Shown piece by piece: positions 42,094 to 50,549 of a DNA stretch of 64,000 bases. The stretch comes from Azoamicus sp964498335 (GTDB lineage Bacteria; Pseudomonadota; Gammaproteobacteria; UBA6186; Azoamicaceae). Position numbers and translations under genes: made by a program. Under the pieces are notes generated by a model that saw only the letters and a list, made by a program, of their open reading frames with translations, was not told the origin of the DNA and did not search any database. The stretch lies in contig CAZCGL010000001.1 in the NCBI GenBank assembly GCA_964498335.1, positions 223,953 to 287,952 of the forward strand, read 5' to 3'. The first letter of the stretch is position 1. The number at the start of each line of letters is the position of its first letter.

Positions 42094-43329
42094 TTATTTT
42101 TTATTTATTAAGATAGGTTTAGAATTATTTTTTATTACTTCGTCATTTATTATTACTTTTTTAATATTTTTTTTAATAAGTGGTAAACTATACATAGTAT
42201 CTAAAAGTATTTCTTCTAATATTGATCTTAAACCTCTAGCGCCAGTATTTCTATTTTTTGATTTATTAGCTATTTCTTTTAAAGAATTATTATCAAATTC
42301 TAGTTCTACATTTTCTAAATTAAATAATTTAATATATTGTTTTATTAAAGCATTTTTTGGTTTTATTAAAATGTCAATTAAAGCATTTTCATCTAAATTT
42401 TTTAATATACTTATAATAGGCAATCTACCAACAAATTCTGGAATTAATCCATATTTAATTAAGTCTTCTGGTTCTACGTATTTTAAAATTTCTGATTCTA
42501 TATTTTCATCTTTTAAATTAGCTGAAAAACCTATTCCACTTTTATTTAATCTTTGTGAAATTATTTTATCTAATCCTATAAATGTACCGCCGCAAATAAA
42601 TAGTATTTCAGTTGTATCAACTTGAAGTAGTTCCTGCTGCGGGTGTTTTCTTCCGCCTTGTGGTGGTACTGATGCTATAGTGCCTTCTATAAGTTTTAAT
42701 AAAGCTTGTTGTACACCTTCGCCGGAAACGTCTCTAGTTATAGACGGGCTTTCACTTTTTCTACAAATTTTATCTATTTCATCAATATATACAATGCCTT
42801 TCTGGGTTTTTTCTATATTATAATCACTGTTTTGCAAAAGTTTCTGTATTATATTTTCTACATCTTCTCCAACATAACCTGCTTCAGTTAATGTTGTAGC
42901 GTCAGCTATAGCAAAAGGCACTTTTAATACTTTAGCTAAAGTTTCAGCTAATAAAGTTTTTCCACTGCCAGAAGGTCCTATTAATAATACATTACTTTTA
43001 CTTATTTTGGGTTCTGAATTTTTTAAAGAGTTTTTTAATCTTTTGTAATGATTGTATACAGCTACAGATAATATTTTTTTAGCATCATCTTGTTGAATAA
43101 TATATTGATTTAATATCTCATTTATTTCTATAGGCGTTGGTAATTTTATATTTTCTATGTTATCTGATTTTTTATTTTCATTATTATAAGCTAAAATATC
43201 ATTACATAATTCTATACATTCATCACATATAAATACATTTGGTCCTGATATTAATTTTTTTATTTCTAGTTGAGTTTTATCACAAAAAGAGCATTTTAAT
43301 ACAGCTTTTTTACTATTTTTAGCGTTCAT
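42094..43329 (-). CDS. clpX: ClpX ATPase subunit of ClpXP protease
   Basis: ClpX unfolds tagged proteins, including tmRNA-tagged ones, and feeds them to ClpP. The 411 residues have an N-terminal zinc domain (CSFC and CDEC), Walker A GPSGSGKT, the pore loop GYVGED, the RKH loop and the ClpP-docking loop IGF in SGIGFSAN. A sensor arginine region NTGARGLRSILE is present. The gene follows clpP by nine bases. Confidence 0.97.
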   Translation of the reverse strand: MNAKNSKKAVLKCSFCDKTQLEIKKLISGPNVFICDECIELCNDILAYNNENKKSDNIENIKLPTPIEINEILNQYIIQQDDAKKILSVAVYNHYKRLKNSLKNSEPKISKSNVLLIGPSGSGKTLLAETLAKVLKVPFAIADATTLTEAGYVGEDVENIIQKLLQNSDYNIEKTQKGIVYIDEIDKICRKSESPSITRDVSGEGVQQALLKLIEGTIASVPPQGGRKHPQQELLQVDTTEILFICGGTFIGLDKIISQRLNKSGIGFSANLKDENIESEILKYVEPEDLIKYGLIPEFVGRLPIISILKNLDENALIDILIKPKNALIKQYIKLFNLENVELEFDNNSLKEIANKSKNRNTGARGLRSILEEILLDTMYSLPLIKKNIKKVIINDEVIKNNSKPILINKK

Positions 43330-43338
43330 TTTATTTAC

Positions 43339-43935
43339 CTAATTTCTGTTATATATTATTTTATCTATTAACCCATAGCTTAAAGCACTTTCTGCAGACA
43401 TAAAATAATCTCTTTCTGTATCTTTTTCTATATCTAAAATATTTTTTCCTGTATTTTCTGATAAAATTTTATTTAAAATTGTTCTTATTTTTATTATTTC
43501 TTCAGCATGTATTTTTATATCAGAAGCTTGGCCTGAGTAAGAACCTAGTGGCTGGTGTATCATTATTCTAGAATTTGGCAAAGCATATCGCTTATTTTTA
43601 TTTCCAGCAGATAAAAGTAATGCTGCCATGCTACAAGCTTGTCCTATAGCTATTGTACTTATTTCTGGTTTTATAAATTTCATTGTATCATATATAGATA
43701 ATCCAGCTATAACAGATCCACCAGGTGAATTTATATATATTGCTATATCTTTATTGTGATCTTCTGATTCTAAAAAAAGTAATTGTGATATTATTAAACT
43801 TGAAAGCTCGTCATTTATTTCACCCACTATAAAAATTATTCTTTCTTTTAATAATCTAGAAAAAATATCATACGCTCTTTCTCCTCTTCCAGTTTGTTCC
43901 ACTACAATTGGTACTAAATTAATATTTGTATGCAT
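43339..43935 (-). CDS. clpP: ClpP peptidase subunit
   Basis: ClpP is the serine peptidase chamber. The 198 residues have the catalytic triad S102 (GQACSMAA), H127 (MIHQPL) and probable D176 (RDYFMS). The short N-terminus MHTNINLVPIVVEQTGRGERAYDI is close to the mature enzyme with little propeptide. It overlaps tig by 17 bases, so the tig-clpP-clpX order of gammaproteobacteria is kept. Confidence 0.97.
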   Translation of the reverse strand: MHTNINLVPIVVEQTGRGERAYDIFSRLLKERIIFIVGEINDELSSLIISQLLFLESEDHNKDIAIYINSPGGSVIAGLSIYDTMKFIKPEISTIAIGQACSMAALLLSAGNKNKRYALPNSRIMIHQPLGSYSGQASDIKIHAEEIIKIRTILNKILSENTGKNILDIEKDTERDYFMSAESALSYGLIDKIIYNRN

Positions 43936-45133
43936 ACTCTAATTCCAATTTTTTAAAATCTTTATATGTTATTTTTTTGTTTATTATATTTATTTTTTTA
44001 CTTAATATATTTAATATTTTTTCTTCTAAAATAGAATTTTCAATTTTTTTATAAATAATATCTTTATTAATTTTTGTATTTTTATAAGCTGTGTCTATGA
44101 TGTATTGTATTTCTTCTTTTAAAACAACTATATTAAATTTTGATTTAATTTCATTTATTATGAGTTCTAATTTTATATTTTTTTCTATATCTGAAATTGA
44201 TACATTTATTTTTTTCTTTTCATAATCATTTAAAGCATCTTTAATTAAAGATTTAGGTATATCAAATTTATTATTGTTTAATAATTTTTCTAATATAAAT
44301 ATACGTAATAATTTTTTTGTAATATTTATATTATTATACTCTAATTTACTTTTTATATTAAAATATAGATCATCTTTAATATCTAATTTATTTTTTAAAT
44401 CATAATCAGTGTTTATTTTTTTACTTCGCATAACTTTTTTAATATTGATTTTTATAGTATCAATGTTTTTCAAAACATTATTAAATATTTTTTCATTTTT
44501 TAAATTTACATTCATGCTCATATTTTTACTTAATTTTGTTATTTTATTTACAAAATTTTCAAAAAGAATTGCATCTATATTTAAAAAGACTATATAATCT
44601 TCTAATATTTTCTTTTCTTGATCATGTTCTAAAGAGAAAATGTCTATAGTTATTAAGTCATCTAATATTATTCTTAGATTTGTTTCTTCCCACACGCCAT
44701 GAATTAATTTTAATTTTTCTATTTCTTGAATAACATCATTATCTGTGATTTCTGGAGTGTATTCTATTACCTCTATATTATCTATATTTAAATTAATATC
44801 AGGTAATACTTCAAAATTTATTGTTATTATTTTATCTTCATTTGATTTAGATATTTGAAAAACAGGTAAACTTATTATTTTAAAATTGTTTTTATTTACT
44901 GTATCTATAAAAATTTTATTTATTAAATCTTTTAGAGAATCGTTATTTATTTTATTTCCAAACTTATTTATCAATATGTCTTTAGTTAAATGACCTTTTC
45001 TAAACCCTTTAAGTGTAATAGATTTTAATAAGCCAGATATTTTGTTAGTTTTTTCTTTTTCTATTTCGTCATTAGATAAAGTTATTATTATTTCTTTTTC
45101 TAAAGTTGATTTTTCTTTTATTTCAATGTTCAT
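43919..45133 (-). CDS. tig: Trigger factor
   Basis: Trigger factor is the ribosome-bound chaperone that docks on L23. The 404 residues carry the ribosome-binding motif GFRKGHLT at about 44-51 (family GFRxGKxP). A central domain that should be FKBP-like follows but is heavily drifted, with a Lys/Asn/Ile-rich C-terminal arm. Peptidyl-prolyl isomerase residues are not clear. It leads the tig-clpP-clpX operon, behind tRNA-Leu(TAG). Confidence 0.92.
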   Translation of the reverse strand: MNIEIKEKSTLEKEIIITLSNDEIEKEKTNKISGLLKSITLKGFRKGHLTKDILINKFGNKINNDSLKDLINKIFIDTVNKNNFKIISLPVFQISKSNEDKIITINFEVLPDINLNIDNIEVIEYTPEITDNDVIQEIEKLKLIHGVWEETNLRIILDDLITIDIFSLEHDQEKKILEDYIVFLNIDAILFENFVNKITKLSKNMSMNVNLKNEKIFNNVLKNIDTIKINIKKVMRSKKINTDYDLKNKLDIKDDLYFNIKSKLEYNNINITKKLLRIFILEKLLNNNKFDIPKSLIKDALNDYEKKKINVSISDIEKNIKLELIINEIKSKFNIVVLKEEIQYIIDTAYKNTKINKDIIYKKIENSILEEKILNILSKKINIINKKITYKDFKKLELEYAYKY

Positions 45134-45150
45134 ATTATAAATATCCTAAA

Positions 45151-45233
<83 letters not shown>

Positions 45234-45252
45234 TAATAATATTTAAAAAAGT

Positions 45253-45325
45253 TGAGCCGTGTAGGACTCGAACCTACAGTCAGCTGATTAAGAGTCAGCA
45301 GCTTTACCAATTAAGCTAACGGCTC
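45253..45325 (-). tRNA. tRNA-Lys(CTT)
   Basis: The acceptor is GAGCCGT/ACGGCTC, the anticodon arm GCTGA-CTCTTAA-TCAGC and the T-arm GTAGG-TTCGAGT-CCTAC. The discriminator is A and CCA is not encoded. It is a second lysine tRNA that reads only AAG, unusual in a tiny AT-rich genome. It lies one base after the pnp stop on the same strand. Confidence 0.94.
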
Positions 45326-45326
45326 A

Positions 45327-47381
45327 TTATTCAAAAATATTTAAACTTATTTTACCATCAGTATCAATATTAGATATTATAACATCTATAATATCATCTT
45401 CTTTGATTTCCCATTTTGGGTTAGTAGTTTTATATTTATTTATTTTACTTATATGTAGTAATCCATCTGTTTTATTCATTATATTTATAAAAGCACCAAA
45501 TTGTATTATTCTAGTTACTTTTCCCTTAAAAATTGTTCCAATTTTTATTTCTTTTATTAAGTTTTTTATTTCATTAATTACAAGATCTATATTATCTTGA
45601 GAATTAGCTGACACACGTATTATTCCTTCATTAGAAACATTTATTTCACATTCATATTTTTCTGTTAATTCTTTAATTGTAGAACCATTTTTACCTATAA
45701 CATCTTTTATTTTATTTTTATTTATATGTAATACTTTTATTTTTGGAGCAAAATCAGATAGTTTTTCTTTGGTTTTATGAATTTTATCATTCATTATGCT
45801 AATTAATTTATAATTAGCTATTTTTGCTTCATAAATTATATTTTTTATTAAATCTATTTTTAACCCAGGTATTTTTAAATCCATTTGTAACGCTGTAATT
45901 CCGTTGATTGTACTTGTCAATTTAAAATCCATATCACCAAAGAAATCTTCTTCGCTAGAAATATCTGTTAATATAATATCAATGTCGTTTTCTTTTATAA
46001 GTCCCATTGCTATTCCAGCTACATGATTTTTAATTGGTACACCAGCATCCATTAGCGCTAAGCTACTGCTACAAACCGTAGCCATTGAACTTGACCCATT
46101 TGATTCTGTTATTTCTGATACTACTCTAATTACATAAGGAAATTCATCATAAAGAGGTATTATATAATTTAAGGAATTTCTAGCTAAATTACCATGTCCT
46201 ATTTCTCTTCGTTTTATTATATTTATGTTACCTATTTCATTAACGGCGTATGGAGGAAAATTATAATGCAATATAAAATTATTTTTATAACAGGAAAAAA
46301 ATGGGCAATCTATTAACTGAAGATCTTTATGTGTACCTAAAGTTACTGTTGCTATAGATTGCGTTTCACCACGTGTAAAGATAGATGATCCATGAGTATA
46401 TTTTAATATATTCGTTTCTAAACTTATTGATCTTATTTCGTTTAATTTTCTTGCATCTAATCTTTCTTTTGTATCTAATATTTTTTTTCTAATTATTTTT
46501 TTTTCTAGAGCATTTAAAAAATTTATTATTGTATTTTTTTTGTATATTTCGTTTTTTTCTTCTAAAATACTATTTAATATTTTATTTTTTATATCCCTTA
46601 CTTTGTTTTTATCATAATTTATATGATATAAGTTATAAAATGTTTCTTCATATTTATTAAATAACAAATCATATGTTTCGTTATTATTTATTGGTAATGG
46701 AATTTTATTATTTTTTATTATTTTCTTTTTTAATTCATTTATAAGGGATATTGTATTATTAAATTCTTTCAAACCTATTTCAAAGCATTCTAACAAAGTG
46801 TTATCACTTATTTCATTAAAACTACCTTCTATCATAGTTATCTTATCTTCTGTGCCAGATAATACTAATTCTACTAAAGATTGTCTCATTTCACTAGATG
46901 TTGGATTTAATAAAATAGAATTGTTACATAGCCCTATTCTAAGAGCTGATATTGGTATAAAAGGTAGATCAGACAAAGCTAATGCTATAGACACACCATT
47001 TATAGCTAAAATATCTGGATTTATTTCTTTATTTATAGACAAAACTGTTACTGTTATTTGTATTTCTAATGTTAAATCTTTTGGGAACATCGACCTTATA
47101 GATCTATCTATTAAACGTGCTATCAATATTTCTCTTTCGCTTGGCTTTCCTTCTCTTTTAAAATAATTAAAAGGTATTTTTCCATTGGCATAAAATCTTT
47201 CAAAATATTCTACTTTTAAAGGTAAAAAATCGCAATCTTCTGTTTGTGAGTAAACTATGGTTATTAATAAAGTCGTACCTTCAACATCTAAAAATACTGA
47301 AGATGCTGTGTTTCTTGCTACTTTTCCTATTTCTATATTTAGATTATAATTATATATTTTTATATCTGTTTTAATGTACAA
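45327..47381 (-). CDS. pnp: Polynucleotide phosphorylase (PNPase)
   Basis: PNPase degrades RNA 3' to 5' by phosphorolysis. The 684 residues have two RNase PH domains (IGKVARNTASSVFLDVEGTTLL; THGSSIFTRGETQSIATVTLG), SSEEDFFGDMDFK, a KH domain with VIGKNGSTIKELTE and a C-terminal S1 domain with GAFINIMNKTDGLLHISKI. The start is TTG 47381 behind AAGGAAAA; E. coli pnp also uses TTG. It follows rpsO, the standard pair. Confidence 0.97.
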   Translation of the reverse strand: MYIKTDIKIYNYNLNIEIGKVARNTASSVFLDVEGTTLLITIVYSQTEDCDFLPLKVEYFERFYANGKIPFNYFKREGKPSEREILIARLIDRSIRSMFPKDLTLEIQITVTVLSINKEINPDILAINGVSIALALSDLPFIPISALRIGLCNNSILLNPTSSEMRQSLVELVLSGTEDKITMIEGSFNEISDNTLLECFEIGLKEFNNTISLINELKKKIIKNNKIPLPINNNETYDLLFNKYEETFYNLYHINYDKNKVRDIKNKILNSILEEKNEIYKKNTIINFLNALEKKIIRKKILDTKERLDARKLNEIRSISLETNILKYTHGSSIFTRGETQSIATVTLGTHKDLQLIDCPFFSCYKNNFILHYNFPPYAVNEIGNINIIKRREIGHGNLARNSLNYIIPLYDEFPYVIRVVSEITESNGSSSMATVCSSSLALMDAGVPIKNHVAGIAMGLIKENDIDIILTDISSEEDFFGDMDFKLTSTINGITALQMDLKIPGLKIDLIKNIIYEAKIANYKLISIMNDKIHKTKEKLSDFAPKIKVLHINKNKIKDVIGKNGSTIKELTEKYECEINVSNEGIIRVSANSQDNIDLVINEIKNLIKEIKIGTIFKGKVTRIIQFGAFINIMNKTDGLLHISKINKYKTTNPKWEIKEDDIIDVIISNIDTDGKISLNIFE

Positions 47382-47396
47382 TTTTTTTTCCTTTTC

Positions 47397-47669
47397 TTAC
47401 TTTCTAATATTTAAATATTTTGTGATATAATAATACTTGTCTTTATCTTTTATTTTTAAATATTTTAATAAACTTTTTCTTAAATTGACTTTTTTTATTA
47501 ATCCAACTTTTGAATGATTATCTTTTTTAAATTTTTTTAAGTGATTAGTTAATAAATCTATATCAAAAGATAATATTGATATTTGTACAATGCTTGATCC
47601 GCAATCTTTTGCATGTTTTTTTAAATTATTTACTAATTCATTTTTATTTTTACCTGAGTCTGAAGCCAT
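47397..47669 (-). CDS. rpsO: 30S ribosomal protein S15 (uS15)
   Basis: S15 binds the central domain of 16S rRNA and a subunit bridge. The 90 residues contain GSSIVQISILSFDIDLLTNHLKKFKKDNHSKVGL, the family three-helix core (residues 24-57), and RKSLLKYLKIKDKDKYY. It is expressed from a near-consensus promoter and is co-transcribed with pnp. Confidence 0.95.
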   Translation of the reverse strand: MASDSGKNKNELVNNLKKHAKDCGSSIVQISILSFDIDLLTNHLKKFKKDNHSKVGLIKKVNLRKSLLKYLKIKDKDKYYYITKYLNIRK

Positions 47670-47714
47670 GATATTCCTTTATTATATTAATAAAATATAA
47701 TTTTTTTATCTAAA

Positions 47715-47743
47715 ATTATAACTATTTAACTTTTGACTGTCTA
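47715..47743 (-). promoter_or_regulatory. Sigma-70 promoter of rpsO-pnp
   Basis: On the minus strand TAGACA (47743-47738) and TATAAT (47720-47715) are separated by 17 bases and lie about 46 bases before the rpsO start. The -10 is perfect, and the -35 differs from TTGACA by one base. Confidence 0.7.
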
Positions 47744-47791
47744 TATTTAAAGTGTTATTATTTTAAATTAATTTGATGTTTTAAAAATAAA

Positions 47792-48688
47792 TTGAAAAGT
47801 ATAAGATTTTTTTTAGTTTTTTTGTTATTTGCTTTGTTTGCAAGTATATTTTCACTTCAAAAATATTGTTTAAATTACGCAGAACCATTATTTTTAATAG
47901 GATTTAGAATGACATTATCTGGAATGATATTAATTTTTGCGTATTTTTTGTATTTCGATATTAAAATTAACAAGCAAGATATATATTTATTTATATTATT
48001 ATCGTTATTTAATATTTATTTTACTAATATTTTTGAAATTTTAGGGTTAAGAAGTATGTCATCATCTAAAGCTTGTTTAATATATAGCTTATCACCATTT
48101 CTAACTGCTTTTATCGCGCCAATCTTTATAAATGAAATTATTAATATTAAAAAGTTATTTGGAATAGTCATTGGTTTTATAGGATTAATACCAATGATTT
48201 ACATAAAATCTTTAGATGAGTTAAATATTAAAAATATATGGGTATTTTCAATATCTGAGCTATTTTTATTATTAGCTGTATTTTTTAGTGTAATAGGGTG
48301 GATAATTCTTAAAAAAATACAAATAAAAGGTTATTCTTTTTTTATAGCGAATGGATTTAGTATGTTTTTTGGTGGAATTTTTATTTTAATGACTTCATTT
48401 TTTACAAATGAAAATTGGAATCCAATACCAGTTAATGATACATTTAATTTTTTAAGTTTTACTATTCTAACAGCTATTATTTCTAATATAATTTGTTATA
48501 ACTTATTTGGGTATCTTCTAAAGTATTTTTCAGCAACTTTTATGACTTTTTCAGGATTAATGACACCCTTTTTTGCAGCTTTTTTTGGGCATTTTTTTTT
48601 AAACGAAAATATAACATGGCATTTTTTTTTATCTGTTATTATTTTTTTTATAGGATTATTAATTTTTTATGTGGAAGAAGGTTACTAA
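47792..48688 (+). CDS. DMT-superfamily (EamA) transporter
   Basis: The 298 residues form about ten hydrophobic segments in two EamA repeats. The first repeat has FRMTLSGMILIFAYFLYFD and YSLSPFLTAFIAPIFINE. The second has TFSGLMTPFFAAFFGHFFLNENITW, the classic end-of-repeat pattern. Relatives in intracellular bacteria import S-adenosylmethionine or other metabolites; the substrate here is not known. The start is TTG 47792, since the only nearby ATG runs into a stop. It converges with holB with a four-base overlap. Confidence 0.82.
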   Translation: MKSIRFFLVFLLFALFASIFSLQKYCLNYAEPLFLIGFRMTLSGMILIFAYFLYFDIKINKQDIYLFILLSLFNIYFTNIFEILGLRSMSSSKACLIYSLSPFLTAFIAPIFINEIINIKKLFGIVIGFIGLIPMIYIKSLDELNIKNIWVFSISELFLLLAVFFSVIGWIILKKIQIKGYSFFIANGFSMFFGGIFILMTSFFTNENWNPIPVNDTFNFLSFTILTAIISNIICYNLFGYLLKYFSATFMTFSGLMTPFFAAFFGHFFLNENITWHFFLSVIIFFIGLLIFYVEEGY

Positions 48689-49449
48689 TTATTAAAATAT
48701 TCTAATAAAAAATCTATTAGTATAAATGTGTTTAAATTTTTATTAAATAAAAATATTTTTTCATATTTTTTTAATAAAATTATTATATCTATAATGTTTT
48801 TGTCAGCTATTTTATATGTTATTTTTTTATTCATTAATATTTTATATTTTTTTGAATTATTATTTTTTAAATAAATCTTTAAAAAAAAAATTAATGAATG
48901 TATAATAATTTTTTTATCTAAATTAATAATGTTAGTATATAATTTATAATTATTAATATGCATTAAACTATTATACATTATTTTTATAATAGTTATAGAT
49001 ATCTTACTTTTATCTTTTTTAACATTTAATGTTAAATTATTATTTTTAATTTCTAATTCATTTTCTTTTAATAACAAAAATATATATATAGGTTTGTCTT
49101 TTATATTATTTTCTATAAAATTAATAATATTTGAGCTTTTAATATTAAAATGAAATAAAATTACCTTAATTTTAGAAAAAATTGGTTTTGTGTTTAAAAA
49201 AACTTTTATTTTATCTGAACTTTCATTTATATTTTTGATTTCATAAAAATCATAATTTTTATTTTTTTTAAAGTTTACGCATGACTCACAATATTTACAA
49301 ATAAAATTTTTTTTTTGAACGCACATTAACCATATTATTATATTTTTAATTTCAGTTATATTATGATTATTTGTGTTATTAAAATGTATGAAATTGGGGA
49401 GTAATTTTTTATTAAAACGTTTTTTTATGATATTAAAGAAGTTTATCAT
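48685..49449 (-). CDS. holB: DNA polymerase III delta' subunit, degenerate
   Basis: Delta' is a subunit of the clamp loader. The 254 residues are very drifted, but C43, C51, C54 and C57 (KYCESC) reproduce the zinc-cysteine spacing of HolB, and NYDFYEI matches the following HPDLHEI-type segment. The gene is shorter than E. coli HolB (about 334 residues). It overlaps rsfS by 17 bases. Identification rests on the cysteine pattern and the nearby holA-rsfS. Confidence 0.7.
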   Translation of the reverse strand: MINFFNIIKKRFNKKLLPNFIHFNNTNNHNITEIKNIIIWLMCVQKKNFICKYCESCVNFKKNKNYDFYEIKNINESSDKIKVFLNTKPIFSKIKVILFHFNIKSSNIINFIENNIKDKPIYIFLLLKENELEIKNNNLTLNVKKDKSKISITIIKIMYNSLMHINNYKLYTNIINLDKKIIIHSLIFFLKIYLKNNNSKKYKILMNKKITYKIADKNIIDIIILLKKYEKIFLFNKNLNTFILIDFLLEYFNN

Positions 49450-49741
49450 TATTGTCTAAATTATCATAAAGTAACTCTAATTTATAATAATCTCGCATGT
49501 CTTTTGACATGATGTTTATTATTATATCATTTACTTCTATCAATACCCAATTTGTATTAATTCCTGATTTAATATATTCTACATCTTTAATTTTTTTTTT
49601 TAAAAAAAAAATTAAATTCCTTGCAATACTGTTAATATGAACATATGATGTACCTGTTGAAATTATTATTTTTTTTTTTTCTATAACAATTACATCTAAT
49701 GCTTTACCTTTTTGTAATATATTTAAGATCAAGTTTATCAA
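49433..49741 (-). CDS. rsfS: Ribosome silencing factor RsfS
   Basis: RsfS binds L14 and blocks subunit joining in starvation. The 102 residues contain ISTGTSYVHINSIARNL and NWVLIEVNDIIINIMSKDMRDYYKLELLY, both matching the family. The start is TTG 49741 with AAGGAAAA upstream; this overlaps holA by 38 bases. A run of about 12 A residues in the coding strand (EKKKII region) is a slippage risk. The order leuS-holA-rsfS is as in E. coli, with lptE and nadD lost. Confidence 0.9.
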   Translation of the reverse strand: MINLILNILQKGKALDVIVIEKKKIIISTGTSYVHINSIARNLIFFLKKKIKDVEYIKSGINTNWVLIEVNDIIINIMSKDMRDYYKLELLYDNLDNNDKLL

Positions 49742-50549
49742 AATTATTTTCCTTAATTTTCTTTTTAAAAAAAAAATTAATTATAAAATTTAATAATATT
49801 ATTTCTGAAATAAATAAATTATTAAATTTTATATTTATATCTAATATTATTAATAAATATAATATTATTGTTTTATTTTTTTTAAAAAGTCTATAATTTT
49901 TTAAAAGATTGTTATAATCTATAGATTTTTTATATGTATATAAACTAATTTCGTATTTTTTTTTATATAAATTTAATAAAAAATCTGTATCATTATTTTT
50001 AATTTTATTATTTAAAATCATATCTAATAGTGATATTTTTTTTTTAATATTTAAATTAGATTGCATTACTAAATATTCAAAATCATTTTTAAAAAAAAAA
50101 ATTAAATAATTATGAATGTTATGATTTAAATAATAAAATTTATGTAAAAAAAATTGTTTTAAACATAGAAAAAAAACTATGTTATTCAATTCATTAAACT
50201 TTATTATTAAAATTATCTCTTTTATATTTGAAATTTTTTTTTTATTTAAAAATTCATTTTTGTCTGTTTTTAAAAAAAAAATAAGCACATTTTTATTTAA
50301 ATATAAATTTTTTATTAAAATTTTATACAAAAAATCTTGTGAAATATTTTTGAAAATTAATATTGAATTATTATATTTATAACAATCCAAATCATTTGTT
50401 TTTTCCAAATCTATAAAAAAACTTTTTATTTTGTAAAAACTTTTTATTATATCTAATATTATATAACTTCTTACGGAATCATCTAATAAAATAAATATTT
50501 TTTTTTTTTTATTTAAAAAAAAATATATTTCAAAATCATTTATTATCAT
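49704..50549 (-). CDS. holA: DNA polymerase III delta subunit, highly degenerate
   Basis: Delta opens the sliding clamp. No clear motif survives in the 281 residues, which are mostly Leu, Ile, Phe, Lys and Asn. The call rests on position between leuS and rsfS, length (E. coli about 343) and an N-terminal FFLNKKKKIFILLDDSVRSYI-like start compatible with the RecA-fold opening of HolA. At least five runs of nine or more identical bases lie in the frame. The reading frame is intact. Alternative: an unrelated fast-evolving gene. Confidence 0.55.
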   Translation of the reverse strand: MIINDFEIYFFLNKKKKIFILLDDSVRSYIILDIIKSFYKIKSFFIDLEKTNDLDCYKYNNSILIFKNISQDFLYKILIKNLYLNKNVLIFFLKTDKNEFLNKKKISNIKEIILIIKFNELNNIVFFLCLKQFFLHKFYYLNHNIHNYLIFFFKNDFEYLVMQSNLNIKKKISLLDMILNNKIKNNDTDFLLNLYKKKYEISLYTYKKSIDYNNLLKNYRLFKKNKTIILYLLIILDINIKFNNLFISEIILLNFIINFFFKKKIKENNFDKLDLKYITKR

